Assembly (NCBI GenBank): GCA_018829465.1
Contig: JAHJTN010000019.1
Location: forward strand, 248,001 to 312,000
Reading direction: 5' to 3'
Length of the DNA: 64,000 nt
DNA from: Bacteroidota bacterium
GTDB taxonomy: Bacteria; Bacteroidota; Bacteroidia; Flavobacteriales; Flavobacteriaceae
The notes under the pieces were generated by a model, which did not search any database, was not told the DNA's origin, and saw only the letters and a list, made by a program, of their open reading frames with translations. This document shows positions 54,320-63,107 of this stretch, piece after piece; within the stretch, counting starts at the first letter, position 1, and each line of letters starts with the position of its first letter. The position numbers and the translations under genes were made by a program.

Positions 54320-55153
54320 ATGCACCTCAACTGTCTTGGCCGATTGATAGACCTGAGCACCCCACGTGTAATGGGCATCTTGAACCTCACACCCGATTCT
54401 TTCTTTGACGGTGGCCGATATACCGATGAAAGTGCCGTGCTGCGTCAGGTGGAAAAAATGCTGCAAGAAGGTGCCGATTTCATCGATTTGGGTGCCTACT
54501 CTACCCGGCCAAAAGCCGATTTTGTAGAGGAAGGAGAAGAAGCCAAAAGGTTGTTACCCATCATATCGCTACTTCTAAAAAATTTCCCGGAAATTCTACT
54601 ATCTGTGGATACTTTTCGGCACGGTATTGCCCAAAAAGCTGTGGAAGCCGGTGTTGCGATAATCAACGATATTTCCGGTGGCCGCTTTGACAGGCAGATG
54701 TTTGAAACGGTTGCCAAGCTTAAAGTGCCCTACATTGCCATGCACCTGCAAGGAACGCCCCATACCATGCACGAGGCCTACGACTACGCGCAAATTGACA
54801 TCGACATTGTGGAAGATTTTTCAAGTACAATTCAAAAACTGAAATTACTTGGTGCAAACGACATCATCATAGACCCGGGTTTTGGTTTTTCCAAAAATAT
54901 ATCGCAAAATTTTGAATTGCTCTACCGACTCGATCAATTTAAAATATTAGATACACCCATCTTAGTAGGTATTTCGCGAAAATCAATGATTTGGAAAACC
55001 TTGCAAACCACTCCCGAAGCTGCGCTCAACGGTACTACGGTACTTCACTGCATAGCATTGCTAAAAGGCGCTCACATCTTACGGGTACACGACGTAAAAG
55101 AGGCGAAAGAATGTATTGCGCTTGTGGGAGCGGTGAACGGAAAATCGTTATAA
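54320..55153 (+). CDS. folP: Dihydropteroate synthase
   Basis: 277 residues. TIM-barrel signatures: PRVMGILNLTPDSFFDGGRY, IDLGAYSTRP (STRP phosphate loop), VDTFRHGIAQKA, IINDISGG, IAMHLQGTP and IDPGFGFSKN. Joins 4-aminobenzoate with dihydropterin pyrophosphate in folate synthesis; target of sulfonamides. Normal length. 25 bp after the M14 gene, convergent with the lipoprotein gene at 55211. Confidence 0.96.
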   Translation: MHLNCLGRLIDLSTPRVMGILNLTPDSFFDGGRYTDESAVLRQVEKMLQEGADFIDLGAYSTRPKADFVEEGEEAKRLLPIISLLLKNFPEILLSVDTFRHGIAQKAVEAGVAIINDISGGRFDRQMFETVAKLKVPYIAMHLQGTPHTMHEAYDYAQIDIDIVEDFSSTIQKLKLLGANDIIIDPGFGFSKNISQNFELLYRLDQFKILDTPILVGISRKSMIWKTLQTTPEAALNGTTVLHCIALLKGAHILRVHDVKEAKECIALVGAVNGKSL

Positions 55154-55210
55154 AAAAGAGGACTTCACGGGTCAAAATGTTCTCAAGCAAATCAAAATCT
55201 TCCGCGCTGT

Positions 55211-55987
55211 CTAATCCGGCTGTTGGACAGCCAAATTTAGGGCCGTTGGCATAACCAAATGCGGCACTTTTTCCAAATTCCAATCGATAACCAAGCCTCC
55301 GGCCAAACTTCTCGCGATTTCTTTGCCATAAAGAATTTCACTCAAATACAAAGCGGCATCAAAAGAGCGGGCGCCACCGGCCGAGGTAATAAACTTGCCG
55401 TCGTGAACAAAAAGCAAGTTTTCGCGTACGTCTAAATGGGGAAACTTTTCTCTGTATACATCAATGTCTGAAGGAAACGTAGTGGACACATGCCCGTCTA
55501 AAACCCCGGCTTGTGCTAAAACGAAAGCACCATCGCAGTGTGAGGTTACAAACAAGGCGTTTTTTGAAACGCGCCTTACAAATTGAATCATCAAACTGTC
55601 TTGTAAATCCGTATCTAAATGATGTTCGGCACTCGGCACCACCAAGATGTCGATTTTTGGTAGGGTATCATGGGTGTAATCAAAATCGGGCAGGATGCGT
55701 ACGCCTTCAAAAGTAGTAACCGGTTCGGTGGTATTGGCCACCGTAAACACATTCATTTGTTTGATATTGGGGCGGTATTGGGTGTGCTGAAAAATATCGA
55801 ACGGAGCCGTAAATTCTGTATTAAAGGTGCCGTCCATAACCAGAAAGGCCACATTGTAACGGCCTTCCTTCAACTTAGGTGTTTGGCGTTCGGTTTCAGT
55901 TTCGTGAGGCCCTACGGCTTGATGTGTGGTTTGCTTGCAACCTAACATACCAAGGATGAAAGCAAAAGCGATCAAGGAATACTTCAT
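55211..55987 (-). CDS. DJ-1/PfpI-family lipoprotein
   Basis: 258 residues from the ATG at 55987, which starts a lipoprotein signal (FAFILGMLGCKQ, Cys about 17). Mature part is a DJ-1/PfpI (class I glutamine amidotransferase-like) domain: YNVAFLVMDGTFNTEFTAPF, ILVVPSAEHHL and nucleophile-type FVTSHCDGAFVLAQAG with Cys, then TSAGGARSFDAALYL. Cytosolic relatives are chaperones, proteases or isonitrile hydratases; a membrane-anchored version is unusual and its role unknown. Confidence 0.85.
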   Translation of the reverse strand: MKYSLIAFAFILGMLGCKQTTHQAVGPHETETERQTPKLKEGRYNVAFLVMDGTFNTEFTAPFDIFQHTQYRPNIKQMNVFTVANTTEPVTTFEGVRILPDFDYTHDTLPKIDILVVPSAEHHLDTDLQDSLMIQFVRRVSKNALFVTSHCDGAFVLAQAGVLDGHVSTTFPSDIDVYREKFPHLDVRENLLFVHDGKFITSAGGARSFDAALYLSEILYGKEIARSLAGGLVIDWNLEKVPHLVMPTALNLAVQQPD

Positions 55988-56119
55988 AAGGCCATAATTT
56001 TTACAAACATAGACAGGTTTTTTGTGGTGTCCAAAACGTTTCGAAACATTATTTTGTATATAAATTTTAGACGTTATAGAATAAATGGCTAGTAAAAACC
56101 AATGTATAAAAAATGTCAA

Positions 56120-56701
56120 TCAACCGTGAACCAAACCTTCGTTGCCTAAGTTTTTCATAATTTGTGCTTCAAAAATAAGCAGTTGTTGCCATTTTCGATC
56201 TACTTCGTCTTTGTCGCCAAAATTTCGGGCAAATTGTAAAAACAGGGTATAGTGATTGGCTTCGCTCACCATGAGTTTTCTGTAGAACGCTCGGAGTTCG
56301 GCGTCCTTCAGGTTTTCGGACAGCAGCCGAAAACGCTCACAACTTCTGGCTTCTATCAGTGCTGCATAGAGTAATTTTTGAATAAGATGGGTGTCTCTAC
56401 TGCCACCCTTTGGAAAAAAAGACATCAGTTTGTGCACATAGGCATCTTTGCGCTCCCTGCCTAACGTCCAACCCCGTTGGACCATGAGGTCGTGTACCAT
56501 TTTAAAATGGCTGATTTCTTCTTTAGCCAGTGCTGTCATGGCTTGAACCAATGCCGTACGTTCGGGAAATTGCACAATTAGAGAAATGGCCATACTGGCA
56601 GCTTTTTGCTCACAAAAAGCGTGATCTGTCAGGATTTCTTCCAAATTCATTTCAGCAATTTTTACCCATCGGGGATCGGTAGGCAGTTTGAGTCCGAGCA
56701 T
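56120..56701 (-). CDS. miaE: tRNA-(ms2io6A)-hydroxylase-like di-iron protein
   Basis: 193 residues, four-helix di-iron fold: DHAFCEQKAASMA, KEEISHFKMVHDLM and EARSCERFRLLSE, SEANHYTLFLQFA supply Glu and His ligands. Closest to MiaE, which hydroxylates ms2i6A37 of tRNAs for UNN codons. Many Bacteroidota carry it. Two bp separate it from the MazG-like gene upstream; the SDR gene joins the unit. Confidence 0.88.
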   Translation of the reverse strand: MLGLKLPTDPRWVKIAEMNLEEILTDHAFCEQKAASMAISLIVQFPERTALVQAMTALAKEEISHFKMVHDLMVQRGWTLGRERKDAYVHKLMSFFPKGGSRDTHLIQKLLYAALIEARSCERFRLLSENLKDAELRAFYRKLMVSEANHYTLFLQFARNFGDKDEVDRKWQQLLIFEAQIMKNLGNEGLVHG

Positions 56702-56703
56702 GT

Positions 56704-57084
56704 TTAAAAAAATGGTTTCAGGTTGGGTTTTTCATAGTTTGGGCCTTTCATTACTTTGCCGTCTTCTCGGTAAATGGGTTTGCCGTCAACTCCCAATTTA
56801 CTCATATTACTGCGTTGAATTTCGTTAAAAACGGCTTCTATTTTGTGTTGCATACCGTGTTCGAGCATCGTCCCGCAAAGAATATACAACATATCGCCCA
56901 AGGCATCTGCCACCTCTATCAGGTTGTTTTCCAAGGCAGCCTCCAAGTATTCTTCATTTTCCTCTTTCATCAGGTTGAAACGAAGTTGTATCAAATCTTT
57001 TCCTAAAAAAGCTGTCGGGATTTGCCGAACGCCCAAACCAAAAGCGTTGTGAAACTTTTCGACGGATTCCAATTGTTTTTGCAT
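56704..57084 (-). CDS. MazG / PRA-PH-type nucleotide pyrophosphohydrolase
   Basis: 126 residues, all-alpha. The metal site is formed by KEENEEYLEAALENNLIEVA and DALGDMLYILCGTM (E-x2-E ... E-x3-D). Family members hydrolyse NTPs or phosphoribosyl-ATP to the monophosphate. The context (tRNA modification, SDR) gives no substrate; house-cleaning of non-canonical nucleotides is the likely role. Confidence 0.82.
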   Translation of the reverse strand: MQKQLESVEKFHNAFGLGVRQIPTAFLGKDLIQLRFNLMKEENEEYLEAALENNLIEVADALGDMLYILCGTMLEHGMQHKIEAVFNEIQRSNMSKLGVDGKPIYREDGKVMKGPNYEKPNLKPFF

Positions 57085-57086
57085 AG

Positions 57087-57809
57087 TTATTTAACCCATT
57101 TGATGAGTTGCGAAGGTACAATTTTTAAGACAAATGCGACCAGTGCCCATCGATGGGAAATATAGACTTTGCGCTTCTTATGAGCTATGGCACTGTAAAT
57201 TTGCCTCACGGCTTTGGGCAATGGAGTCAACCAAAAAATTTCGTTGCCAAGTGCCATTTTGGTATCGACAAAGCCGGGTCTGATATCTGTGACATACACT
57301 TTGCCGCTTTTAATTTCCTTGGTTTTAAAATACAACGATTCCAAATAGTTTACTTGAAAGGCTTTGGAAGCAAAATAGGCTGGTGCATGTCGGTTGCCCC
57401 TCAGGGAAGCTATGGACGAAATGGCAACCAAATGGCCCGATTGCTGCTTTTGAAATTGCTTAAAAACTAGCCCGTAAATGTGAGTTGCCGCCCACACATT
57501 GGTTTTGAGTGTTTCCGCTTCTACAGACCAATCGAGCTTGTGATTTTCGGCACCGATGCCCGAGCAGTGAACCACCGTATCTAAGGTGCCGTGTTTGGCG
57601 ATAAGTTGGTGAAACAATTTCTCTGTTTCTTCGATTTGAACCACATCGTTCTGGTAAATTTCTATTTTATCCTGAGCCGTTTCGCGAAGTGCTTCCAAGA
57701 GCGGAAACCTTCTGCCGGTAGCAATTACATAAGCACCTTCTGAAACAAATTTTTCTGCCAACATTTTCCCGATTCCGGATGTGGCGCCAAAAATGAGAAT
57801 TTTTTTCAT
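57087..57809 (-). CDS. Short-chain dehydrogenase/reductase
   Basis: 240 residues, classical SDR: cofactor loop IFGATSGIGKMLAEKF, catalytic Ser in LVAISSIASLRG and YxxxK in APAYFASKAFQ. C-terminal amphipathic helix (HRWALVAFVLKIVPSQLIKW) may bind the membrane. Substrate unknown. The start codon overlaps by ATGA the stop of the small frame in repeat copy D, and is itself the terminal ATGAAA of that repeat. Followed by the MazG-like and miaE genes with 2-bp gaps. Confidence 0.88.
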   Translation of the reverse strand: MKKILIFGATSGIGKMLAEKFVSEGAYVIATGRRFPLLEALRETAQDKIEIYQNDVVQIEETEKLFHQLIAKHGTLDTVVHCSGIGAENHKLDWSVEAETLKTNVWAATHIYGLVFKQFQKQQSGHLVAISSIASLRGNRHAPAYFASKAFQVNYLESLYFKTKEIKSGKVYVTDIRPGFVDTKMALGNEIFWLTPLPKAVRQIYSAIAHKKRKVYISHRWALVAFVLKIVPSQLIKWVK

Positions 57810-57898
57810 CTGTTTATATTATTTTTTTTATCGGTCAGATGGAACTCGCTAATAATCATCCTCTTGTGTGTTAAACTTTTTAGCATGGCTCGTTTCAT
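57810..57898 (-). repeat. MKRPC element, copy D (leader of the SDR gene)
   Basis: Minus strand: ATGAAACGAGCC at 57898 opens a 30-codon frame (MKRAMLKSLTHKRMIISEFH...), which runs through TGACCGATAAAAAAAATAAT and ends with TGA at 57806-57808. That stop overlaps the SDR ATG (57807-57809) as ATGA. It is 89 bp from the SDR start and follows copy E without a gap. Confidence 0.82.
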
Positions 57899-57986
57899 CT
57901 GTTTATATTATTTTTTTTTATCGGTCAGATGGAACACCCTAACTCATCATACCCCTGTGTGCGAATTTTTTACATGGCTGTTTCAT
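57899..57986 (-). repeat. MKRPC element, copy E (tandem with copy D)
   Basis: Minus strand: ATGAAACAGCCATGT at 57986 encodes MKQPCKKFAHRGMMS and a stop (57939). It ends in CTGACCGATAAAAAAAAATAATATAAACAG directly before the ATGAAA of copy D (sequence shown in parts: CTGACCGATAAAA, then AATATAAACAG). Period 88 bp. Copies D and E and the SDR start form three successive ATGAAA steps. Confidence 0.82.
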
Positions 57987-58041
57987 GTAATTATAGGTTG
58001 AAAACTAAGGTTAAAAATCCTTTTTAACAAAACAGATGCTG

Positions 58042-59580
58042 CTATCTGTCTGCCACTTTTTTGCGGATAATTTCTTCCACCGTTTTGTTTTCTATCTTGC
58101 TTTCCAACCACGACAAAACATCCAAGTACAAAAATGCCCTGCTCTCATACGGATGCGTTTCGTATTGTTTTAAATTGTTGTACAAATCCTGAAAAGCCTG
58201 CTTGAGTTCGCTTGGAAAGATGTCGCCCAACTTGCGCAAAAATTTTATCATTTCTTTTTGTACTTCATGCAAATCATTCATCTGAATTAAAAACCGATAG
58301 GTAGATCGAATTTGTATTTCCAAGTTATAGTCCAATCCGGCTTCGTAGTGCGCTACCAAGTTGAGCACCCTGGAAAAGCAAAGCAAATCTTCGCGTAGCG
58401 ACAATTCTTTGTTTTGAATGATTTTCTGTAAATAAACAATACAGTTTTTATTATCGCCCGAACCGAAATACAGGCAGGCGATTTTATAGTAAAAAAGCAT
58501 CACGTGGTGGCTGTCTATCTTGCCTTGAAACGTTTTCAGCATTTGTAAAATCTCCGGAATTTCAGCCACCCCCAATTTGAACTGACCTGCCAAGAAACGC
58601 GCGTTGATTTTGTTATTGTAAAGGTATAAATGGCTCAACGTTTCTGTGTTGTCGTCAATAATGGCCGTTCGCCTGTGCACGTATTGCTCAAAAGTATCGA
58701 GTGTTTCTTTAAATTTTTTATGTCTGCGCAAATAGAACAAAGACTCAAGCAGGTAGTTGTATCCTTTGATAAAAAAAACGGGGTTGAGTCCAATCATGTC
58801 TTCACGTATCAAGAACAAATCGACCCATTTTTGGGAATATCTGTAGCAAGACACAAAATCCTGTAACAAAAAACCGCGCCACAAGTAGGCTTTGTATAAA
58901 AATAATTTTTCTCGAAACCCCATGTCACACCATTGATACTGTGGCAAACGGGCATTAAAATAACTGACAACGCGTTCGTAATCTTCGTTGTTGCGCACAT
59001 AACCGGATTTTAGCAACAGGCTGTATAATTGTAGTGACAAATTGGAAAGCTTGCTAGCAATCACATTTTTAACACTTAGCGTTTTTGACTCTACCGCGAG
59101 TTCGTCTGCACGGGTAATCAGGCTTCGGGTAATAAATTGAGACTCGATGACCTTCTCGAGCTCTACAATTTCATAAGCCAGGTTGTTTTCATCAAACTGC
59201 TTTGCGAGTTCTTTGGCTTTATCAAGTATTTTCAGGCTTTGATAATAAAGTCCTTTGTGGTAAAGTATGGATGCAAAATCCATTTGTTCGCGCAATTGTG
59301 CTCGTAGGTTTTGATGTTGTGGTGTGAGCCGGAGACTGATGAGAATTTGCTTGTACAGATGCGCCTTCAAGTTTGAAAGCTGTTCTTTCTTCACAATTTT
59401 GTCGCGCAAAATAGAAGCTTCATCGTATTTGGTGCTTTTATCCAAAAAATTGAAAAGCAACATAAATTTTGCTTCAGTGTTGCCCCCCAACCTACCGGCA
59501 TATAGCTTAAATTGACGCTTTTCTGACTTCGAGAGTGATTTGACCAACTCGAAGAGCGGTTCTTTTTTCTCTGTAACCAT
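58042..59580 (-). CDS. Conserved 512-residue all-helical protein, function unknown
   Basis: 512 residues with TPR-like helical repeats throughout, no signal peptide, no membrane helix. Start region [20 protein letters not shown] and a long series of helices ([39 protein letters not shown]). I recall proteins of this layout in Bacteroidota genomes, but without a named function; a scaffold role is a guess. Divergent from leuA; 149 bp lie between. Confidence 0.7.
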   Translation of the reverse strand: MVTEKKEPLFELVKSLSKSEKRQFKLYAGRLGGNTEAKFMLLFNFLDKSTKYDEASILRDKIVKKEQLSNLKAHLYKQILISLRLTPQHQNLRAQLREQMDFASILYHKGLYYQSLKILDKAKELAKQFDENNLAYEIVELEKVIESQFITRSLITRADELAVESKTLSVKNVIASKLSNLSLQLYSLLLKSGYVRNNEDYERVVSYFNARLPQYQWCDMGFREKLFLYKAYLWRGFLLQDFVSCYRYSQKWVDLFLIREDMIGLNPVFFIKGYNYLLESLFYLRRHKKFKETLDTFEQYVHRRTAIIDDNTETLSHLYLYNNKINARFLAGQFKLGVAEIPEILQMLKTFQGKIDSHHVMLFYYKIACLYFGSGDNKNCIVYLQKIIQNKELSLREDLLCFSRVLNLVAHYEAGLDYNLEIQIRSTYRFLIQMNDLHEVQKEMIKFLRKLGDIFPSELKQAFQDLYNNLKQYETHPYESRAFLYLDVLSWLESKIENKTVEEIIRKKVADR

Positions 59581-59728
59581 CGTAAAAAAAATGCTTTATT
59601 TAATTGATTTTAAATATGTTAATAAAATCAAACGAAAAATTAACATTGTAAAACACATTTCTGGAGTAAAATCCATGCTTATGCGAAGTTATACATTCGT
59701 GGACAATAAATCACAAAAAGATAGCCAA

Positions 59729-60904
59729 ATGAGCAAAAATCAAGTCTATATATTTGATACCACTTTGAGAGACGGTGAGCAGGTTCCCGGATGCAAATTG
59801 GACACCCACCAAAAGCTTGTTATTGCAGAAAGACTAGACCAACTTGGCGTGGACGTACTCGAAGCCGGGTTTCCTATTTCGAGCCCGGGCGATTTTAAAT
59901 CGGTTGAAGCCATTGCAAAACTGATAAAAAACGCAACCGTTTGCGGCCTCACACGCGCCAACAAAAGAGACATAGAAGTAGCCGCAGAAGCCTTGCGATA
60001 TGCCAAAAAGCCTCGTATCCACACCGGAATCGGAACTTCGGCCTCACATATAAAATTCAAGTTCAATTCCACGCCCGAACAAATATTGGAGCGGGCAGTA
60101 GAAGCTGTCAAATACGCCAAATCATTTGTAGAAGACGTCGAATTTTACGCAGAAGACGCCGGCCGAACAGACAACGAATATCTGGCACGCGTGTGTGAAG
60201 CAGTCATCAAAGCAGGCGCAACCGTTCTAAATATTCCGGATACCACAGGCTATTGCCTACCTTCGGAATACGGCGACAAAATCAAATACTTGCGCGAAAA
60301 CGTAAAAGGCATAGACAAAGCAATCTTGTCATGCCACTGCCATAACGATTTGGGTTTGGCCACGGCCAACTCTATAGAAGGCGTTATCAACGGAGCCAGA
60401 CAAATAGAATGTACCATTAACGGCATCGGTGAACGCGCCGGAAACACAGCGCTTGAAGAAGTAGTAATGATTCTCAAGCAACACCCATATCTCGATCTTC
60501 ATACAAACATCAATACGCGTATGCTAAACCAAGTAAGCCGATTGGTGTCTGAAAGCATGGGCATGCCGGTGCAGCCAAACAAAGCCATTGTAGGTGCCAA
60601 TGCTTTTGCCCACAGCTCCGGCATACATCAGGACGGTGTAATCAAGAAAAGAGAAACTTATGAAATTATCGACCCTAAAGAGGTGGGTGTCGATCATTCA
60701 TCCATCGTGTTAACGGCAAGAAGTGGCCGAGCCGCTTTGGCATATCGCGCCAAAAACATTGGCTACGAACTCACCAAAATCGAATTGGACGAAGCTTATA
60801 AAGCATTTTTAAGCTGTGCCGATTGCCAAAAAGAAGTAAAAGACGAAGACATTCACAAAATCATGGAAGATGTTTTTGAAGGTAAAAAAATTAACGTAGC
60901 CTAA
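59729..60904 (+). CDS. leuA: 2-isopropylmalate synthase
   Basis: 391 residues from the ATG at 59729 ([20 protein letters not shown]), chosen over a far upstream ATG because the conserved barrel starts here. Metal site in [25 protein letters not shown] with the HxH pair, and [13 protein letters not shown]. It lacks the C-terminal allosteric LeuA dimer domain, consistent with the short form; feedback by leucine is thus uncertain. Homocitrate or citramalate synthase is possible by fold, but leuC/leuD/leuB downstream fix the role. First of the leu operon. Confidence 0.93.
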   Translation: MSKNQVYIFDTTLRDGEQVPGCKLDTHQKLVIAERLDQLGVDVLEAGFPISSPGDFKSVEAIAKLIKNATVCGLTRANKRDIEVAAEALRYAKKPRIHTGIGTSASHIKFKFNSTPEQILERAVEAVKYAKSFVEDVEFYAEDAGRTDNEYLARVCEAVIKAGATVLNIPDTTGYCLPSEYGDKIKYLRENVKGIDKAILSCHCHNDLGLATANSIEGVINGARQIECTINGIGERAGNTALEEVVMILKQHPYLDLHTNINTRMLNQVSRLVSESMGMPVQPNKAIVGANAFAHSSGIHQDGVIKKRETYEIIDPKEVGVDHSSIVLTARSGRAALAYRAKNIGYELTKIELDEAYKAFLSCADCQKEVKDEDIHKIMEDVFEGKKINVA

Positions 60905-60906
60905 AT

Positions 60907-62289
60907 ATGGGAAAGACCCTGTTTGAAAAAGTGTGGGATGCACATGTTATACATGTCGTAGAAAACGGTCCGCAAGTATTGTATATAGACAAACACCTCA
61001 TCCACGAAGTCACAAGTCCACAAGCTTTTGAGGAGCTCCGTCAGCGAAAACTACCGCTCTTTCGCAAAGACCAAATTGTAGCAACCGCAGACCACAATGT
61101 GCCCACCATCAACCAACATCTGCCCATACAAGAAGCCCTTTCGCGCAAGCAAGTACAGACACTTACGGACAATTGCAAAGCCTTTGATGTTAATTTGTAC
61201 GGTTTGGGACACCCTTATCAAGGCATTGTACATGTTATAGGGCCGGAATTGGGCATTACCCAACCGGGCATGACTATTGTTTGCGGCGATAGCCATACTT
61301 CTACGCACGGAGCCTTTGGCAGTATTGCTTTCGGCATAGGCACCAGCCAAGTAGCACAAGTTTTTGCCAGCCAATGCCTTTTGCTTGACAAGCCCAAAAA
61401 AATGAGAATTAAGGTTGAAGGAAAACTCAAAAAAGGGGTGCAAGCCAAAGATGTGATTCTCTACATTATCGCCAAGCTCGGCACCAATTCCGGCACGGGT
61501 TACTTTGTAGAATATGCCGGAGAAGTTTTTGAAAACATGTCTATGGAAGGCAGGATGACTGTTTGTAATATGAGCATAGAAATGGGTGCGCGTGGCGGTA
61601 TGATTGCTCCGGATGAGACCACGTTCGACTATGTAAAAGGCAGAACATTTGCACCCAAAGGGGCTGCATTTGAAGCCAAGAAAGCCTATTGGAGGTCTCT
61701 CAAAACTGATGCAGATGCCGTTTTTGACAAAGAATACACCTTTGACGGCACCGATATAGAGCCCATGATTACCTACGGAACCCATCCGGGCATGGGCATC
61801 AAAATAACAGAAACCATCCCCGATTTGGATGATGAATCTTTTGAAAAGTCGCTCAATTATATGGGACTGCAAAAAAACGCATCGTTGGTTGGAACGCCCA
61901 TTAATCACGTTTTTATAGGAAGTTGCACCAACTCTCGTATAGAAGATTTTCGCTTAGCAGCAAGTGTCATCAAAGGGCGAAAAAAAGCAGCAAACGTACA
62001 AGCACTGATTGTACCCGGATCGCAACAGGTAGCCAAGCGCATCAAAGAAGAAGGCATTCAAGATATTTTTGAAGCTGCCGGTTTTGAAATCAGACAAGCG
62101 GGATGTTCTGCTTGCTTGGGCATGAATGAAGATAAAATTCCTGCCGGAGAATACTGTGTTTCCACATCCAACCGCAATTTTGAAGGCAGACAAGGCCCGG
62201 GTGCCCGAACGCTATTGGCCAGCCCACTCGTTGCTGCCATCACAGCCATAGAAGGAAAAATAACCCCCGTAGATGCATACCTAAACTGA
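60907..62289 (+). CDS. leuC: 3-isopropylmalate dehydratase large subunit
   Basis: 460 residues. Aconitase-type 4Fe-4S protein: [19 protein letters not shown], cysteines in [13 protein letters not shown] and [12 protein letters not shown]. Isomerises 2- to 3-isopropylmalate with LeuD. Two bp after leuA, one bp before leuD. Full length, normal. Confidence 0.97.
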   Translation: MGKTLFEKVWDAHVIHVVENGPQVLYIDKHLIHEVTSPQAFEELRQRKLPLFRKDQIVATADHNVPTINQHLPIQEALSRKQVQTLTDNCKAFDVNLYGLGHPYQGIVHVIGPELGITQPGMTIVCGDSHTSTHGAFGSIAFGIGTSQVAQVFASQCLLLDKPKKMRIKVEGKLKKGVQAKDVILYIIAKLGTNSGTGYFVEYAGEVFENMSMEGRMTVCNMSIEMGARGGMIAPDETTFDYVKGRTFAPKGAAFEAKKAYWRSLKTDADAVFDKEYTFDGTDIEPMITYGTHPGMGIKITETIPDLDDESFEKSLNYMGLQKNASLVGTPINHVFIGSCTNSRIEDFRLAASVIKGRKKAANVQALIVPGSQQVAKRIKEEGIQDIFEAAGFEIRQAGCSACLGMNEDKIPAGEYCVSTSNRNFEGRQGPGARTLLASPLVAAITAIEGKITPVDAYLN

Positions 62290-62290
62290 T

Positions 62291-62890
62291 ATGGAAAAGT
62301 TTGTAACCCTACAATCGAAAGCCGTACCGCTGCCGATTCAAAACATAGATACCGATCAAATTATCCCTGCGCGATTCCTCAAAGCAACAGACAGAAAAGG
62401 ATTTGGCGAAAACCTCTTCCGGGATTGGCGATACAAAAACGGCGGATTGGAAACCAACAAAGATTTTGTGCTAAACAAACCAGAATACAGCGGTAAAATC
62501 TTAATTGCCGGCGAAAATTTCGGTTGTGGATCCAGTCGCGAACACGCCGCTTGGGCCTTGTTTGACTACGGATTTCGCGTGGTGATTTCCAGTTTTTTTG
62601 CCGATATTTTTAGAGGAAACGCCCTCAACAATGGTTTGTTGCCCATACAAGTGAGTGAGGCCTTTCTGAAGCCTATGTTGCAGACCATCAAATCGTATCC
62701 GGATACTTTGGTAGCTGTTGATTTAGAACACCAAACAGTTTCCTATGCGAATCAACAAACGCATTTTGAGATTGATTCCTTTAAAAAGGAATGTTTATTA
62801 AAGGGATATGACGATATCGATTACTTGGTCAATTTGAAAGATAAAATCATCGCCTTTGAAGAATCAAGACCGGAAGTACAAAAGTATTGA
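62291..62890 (+). CDS. leuD: 3-isopropylmalate dehydratase small subunit
   Basis: 199 residues, swivel domain: [28 protein letters not shown] and [20 protein letters not shown]. Partner of LeuC. One bp separates the two genes. A 217-bp spacer with repeats then follows before leuB. Confidence 0.97.
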   Translation: MEKFVTLQSKAVPLPIQNIDTDQIIPARFLKATDRKGFGENLFRDWRYKNGGLETNKDFVLNKPEYSGKILIAGENFGCGSSREHAAWALFDYGFRVVISSFFADIFRGNALNNGLLPIQVSEAFLKPMLQTIKSYPDTLVAVDLEHQTVSYANQQTHFEIDSFKKECLLKGYDDIDYLVNLKDKIIAFEESRPEVQKY

Positions 62891-62958
62891 AATCACAATT
62901 GGTGATATGTTCATGTAATAAGTATTGAAACAATCCGATTTGAGTAACAAAACCATAA

Positions 62959-63017
62959 AAACACTTGTATTGAGCGCAGTCGAAGCATGACCGCTAAAAA
63001 ACAATAAATATAAACAC
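62959..63017 (+). repeat. Truncated MKRPC element with the GCGCAGTCGAAGCATGACC insert
   Basis: Only the tail of a unit is present: TGTATTGAGCGCAGTCGAAG, CATGACC and AAACAATAAATATAAACAC, ending immediately before the ATGAAA of copy F. The insert matches those in copies B and C. Confidence 0.7.
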
Positions 63018-63107
63018 ATGAAACGCCCATGTAATAATTTTGCACACAGGAGTATGATTATCCTAGGGCGTTCCGTCTGACCTTTGAAAAACAATAAATA
63101 TAAACAG
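63018..63107 (+). repeat. MKRPC element, copy F (leader of leuB)
   Basis: ATGAAACGCCCATGT at 63018 opens a 20-codon frame (MKRPCNNFAHRSMIILGRSV) with TGA at 63078-63080; the tail CTTTGAAAAACAATAAATAT and AAACAG leads straight to the leuB ATGAAA at 63108. Period 90 bp. TAATTTTG at 63035 fits a -7 promoter box but no -33 was seen. Confidence 0.8.

Noticed and set aside
59540-59728. Upstream ATG (59540) as the start of leuA
   Set aside because: It would add 63 non-conserved residues and overlap the divergent gene at 58042-59580; the conserved domain starts at ATG 59729.
61051-61908. Long minus-strand frame (285 codons) opposite leuC
   Set aside because: Antisense shadow of a highly conserved gene, without any recognisable motif.
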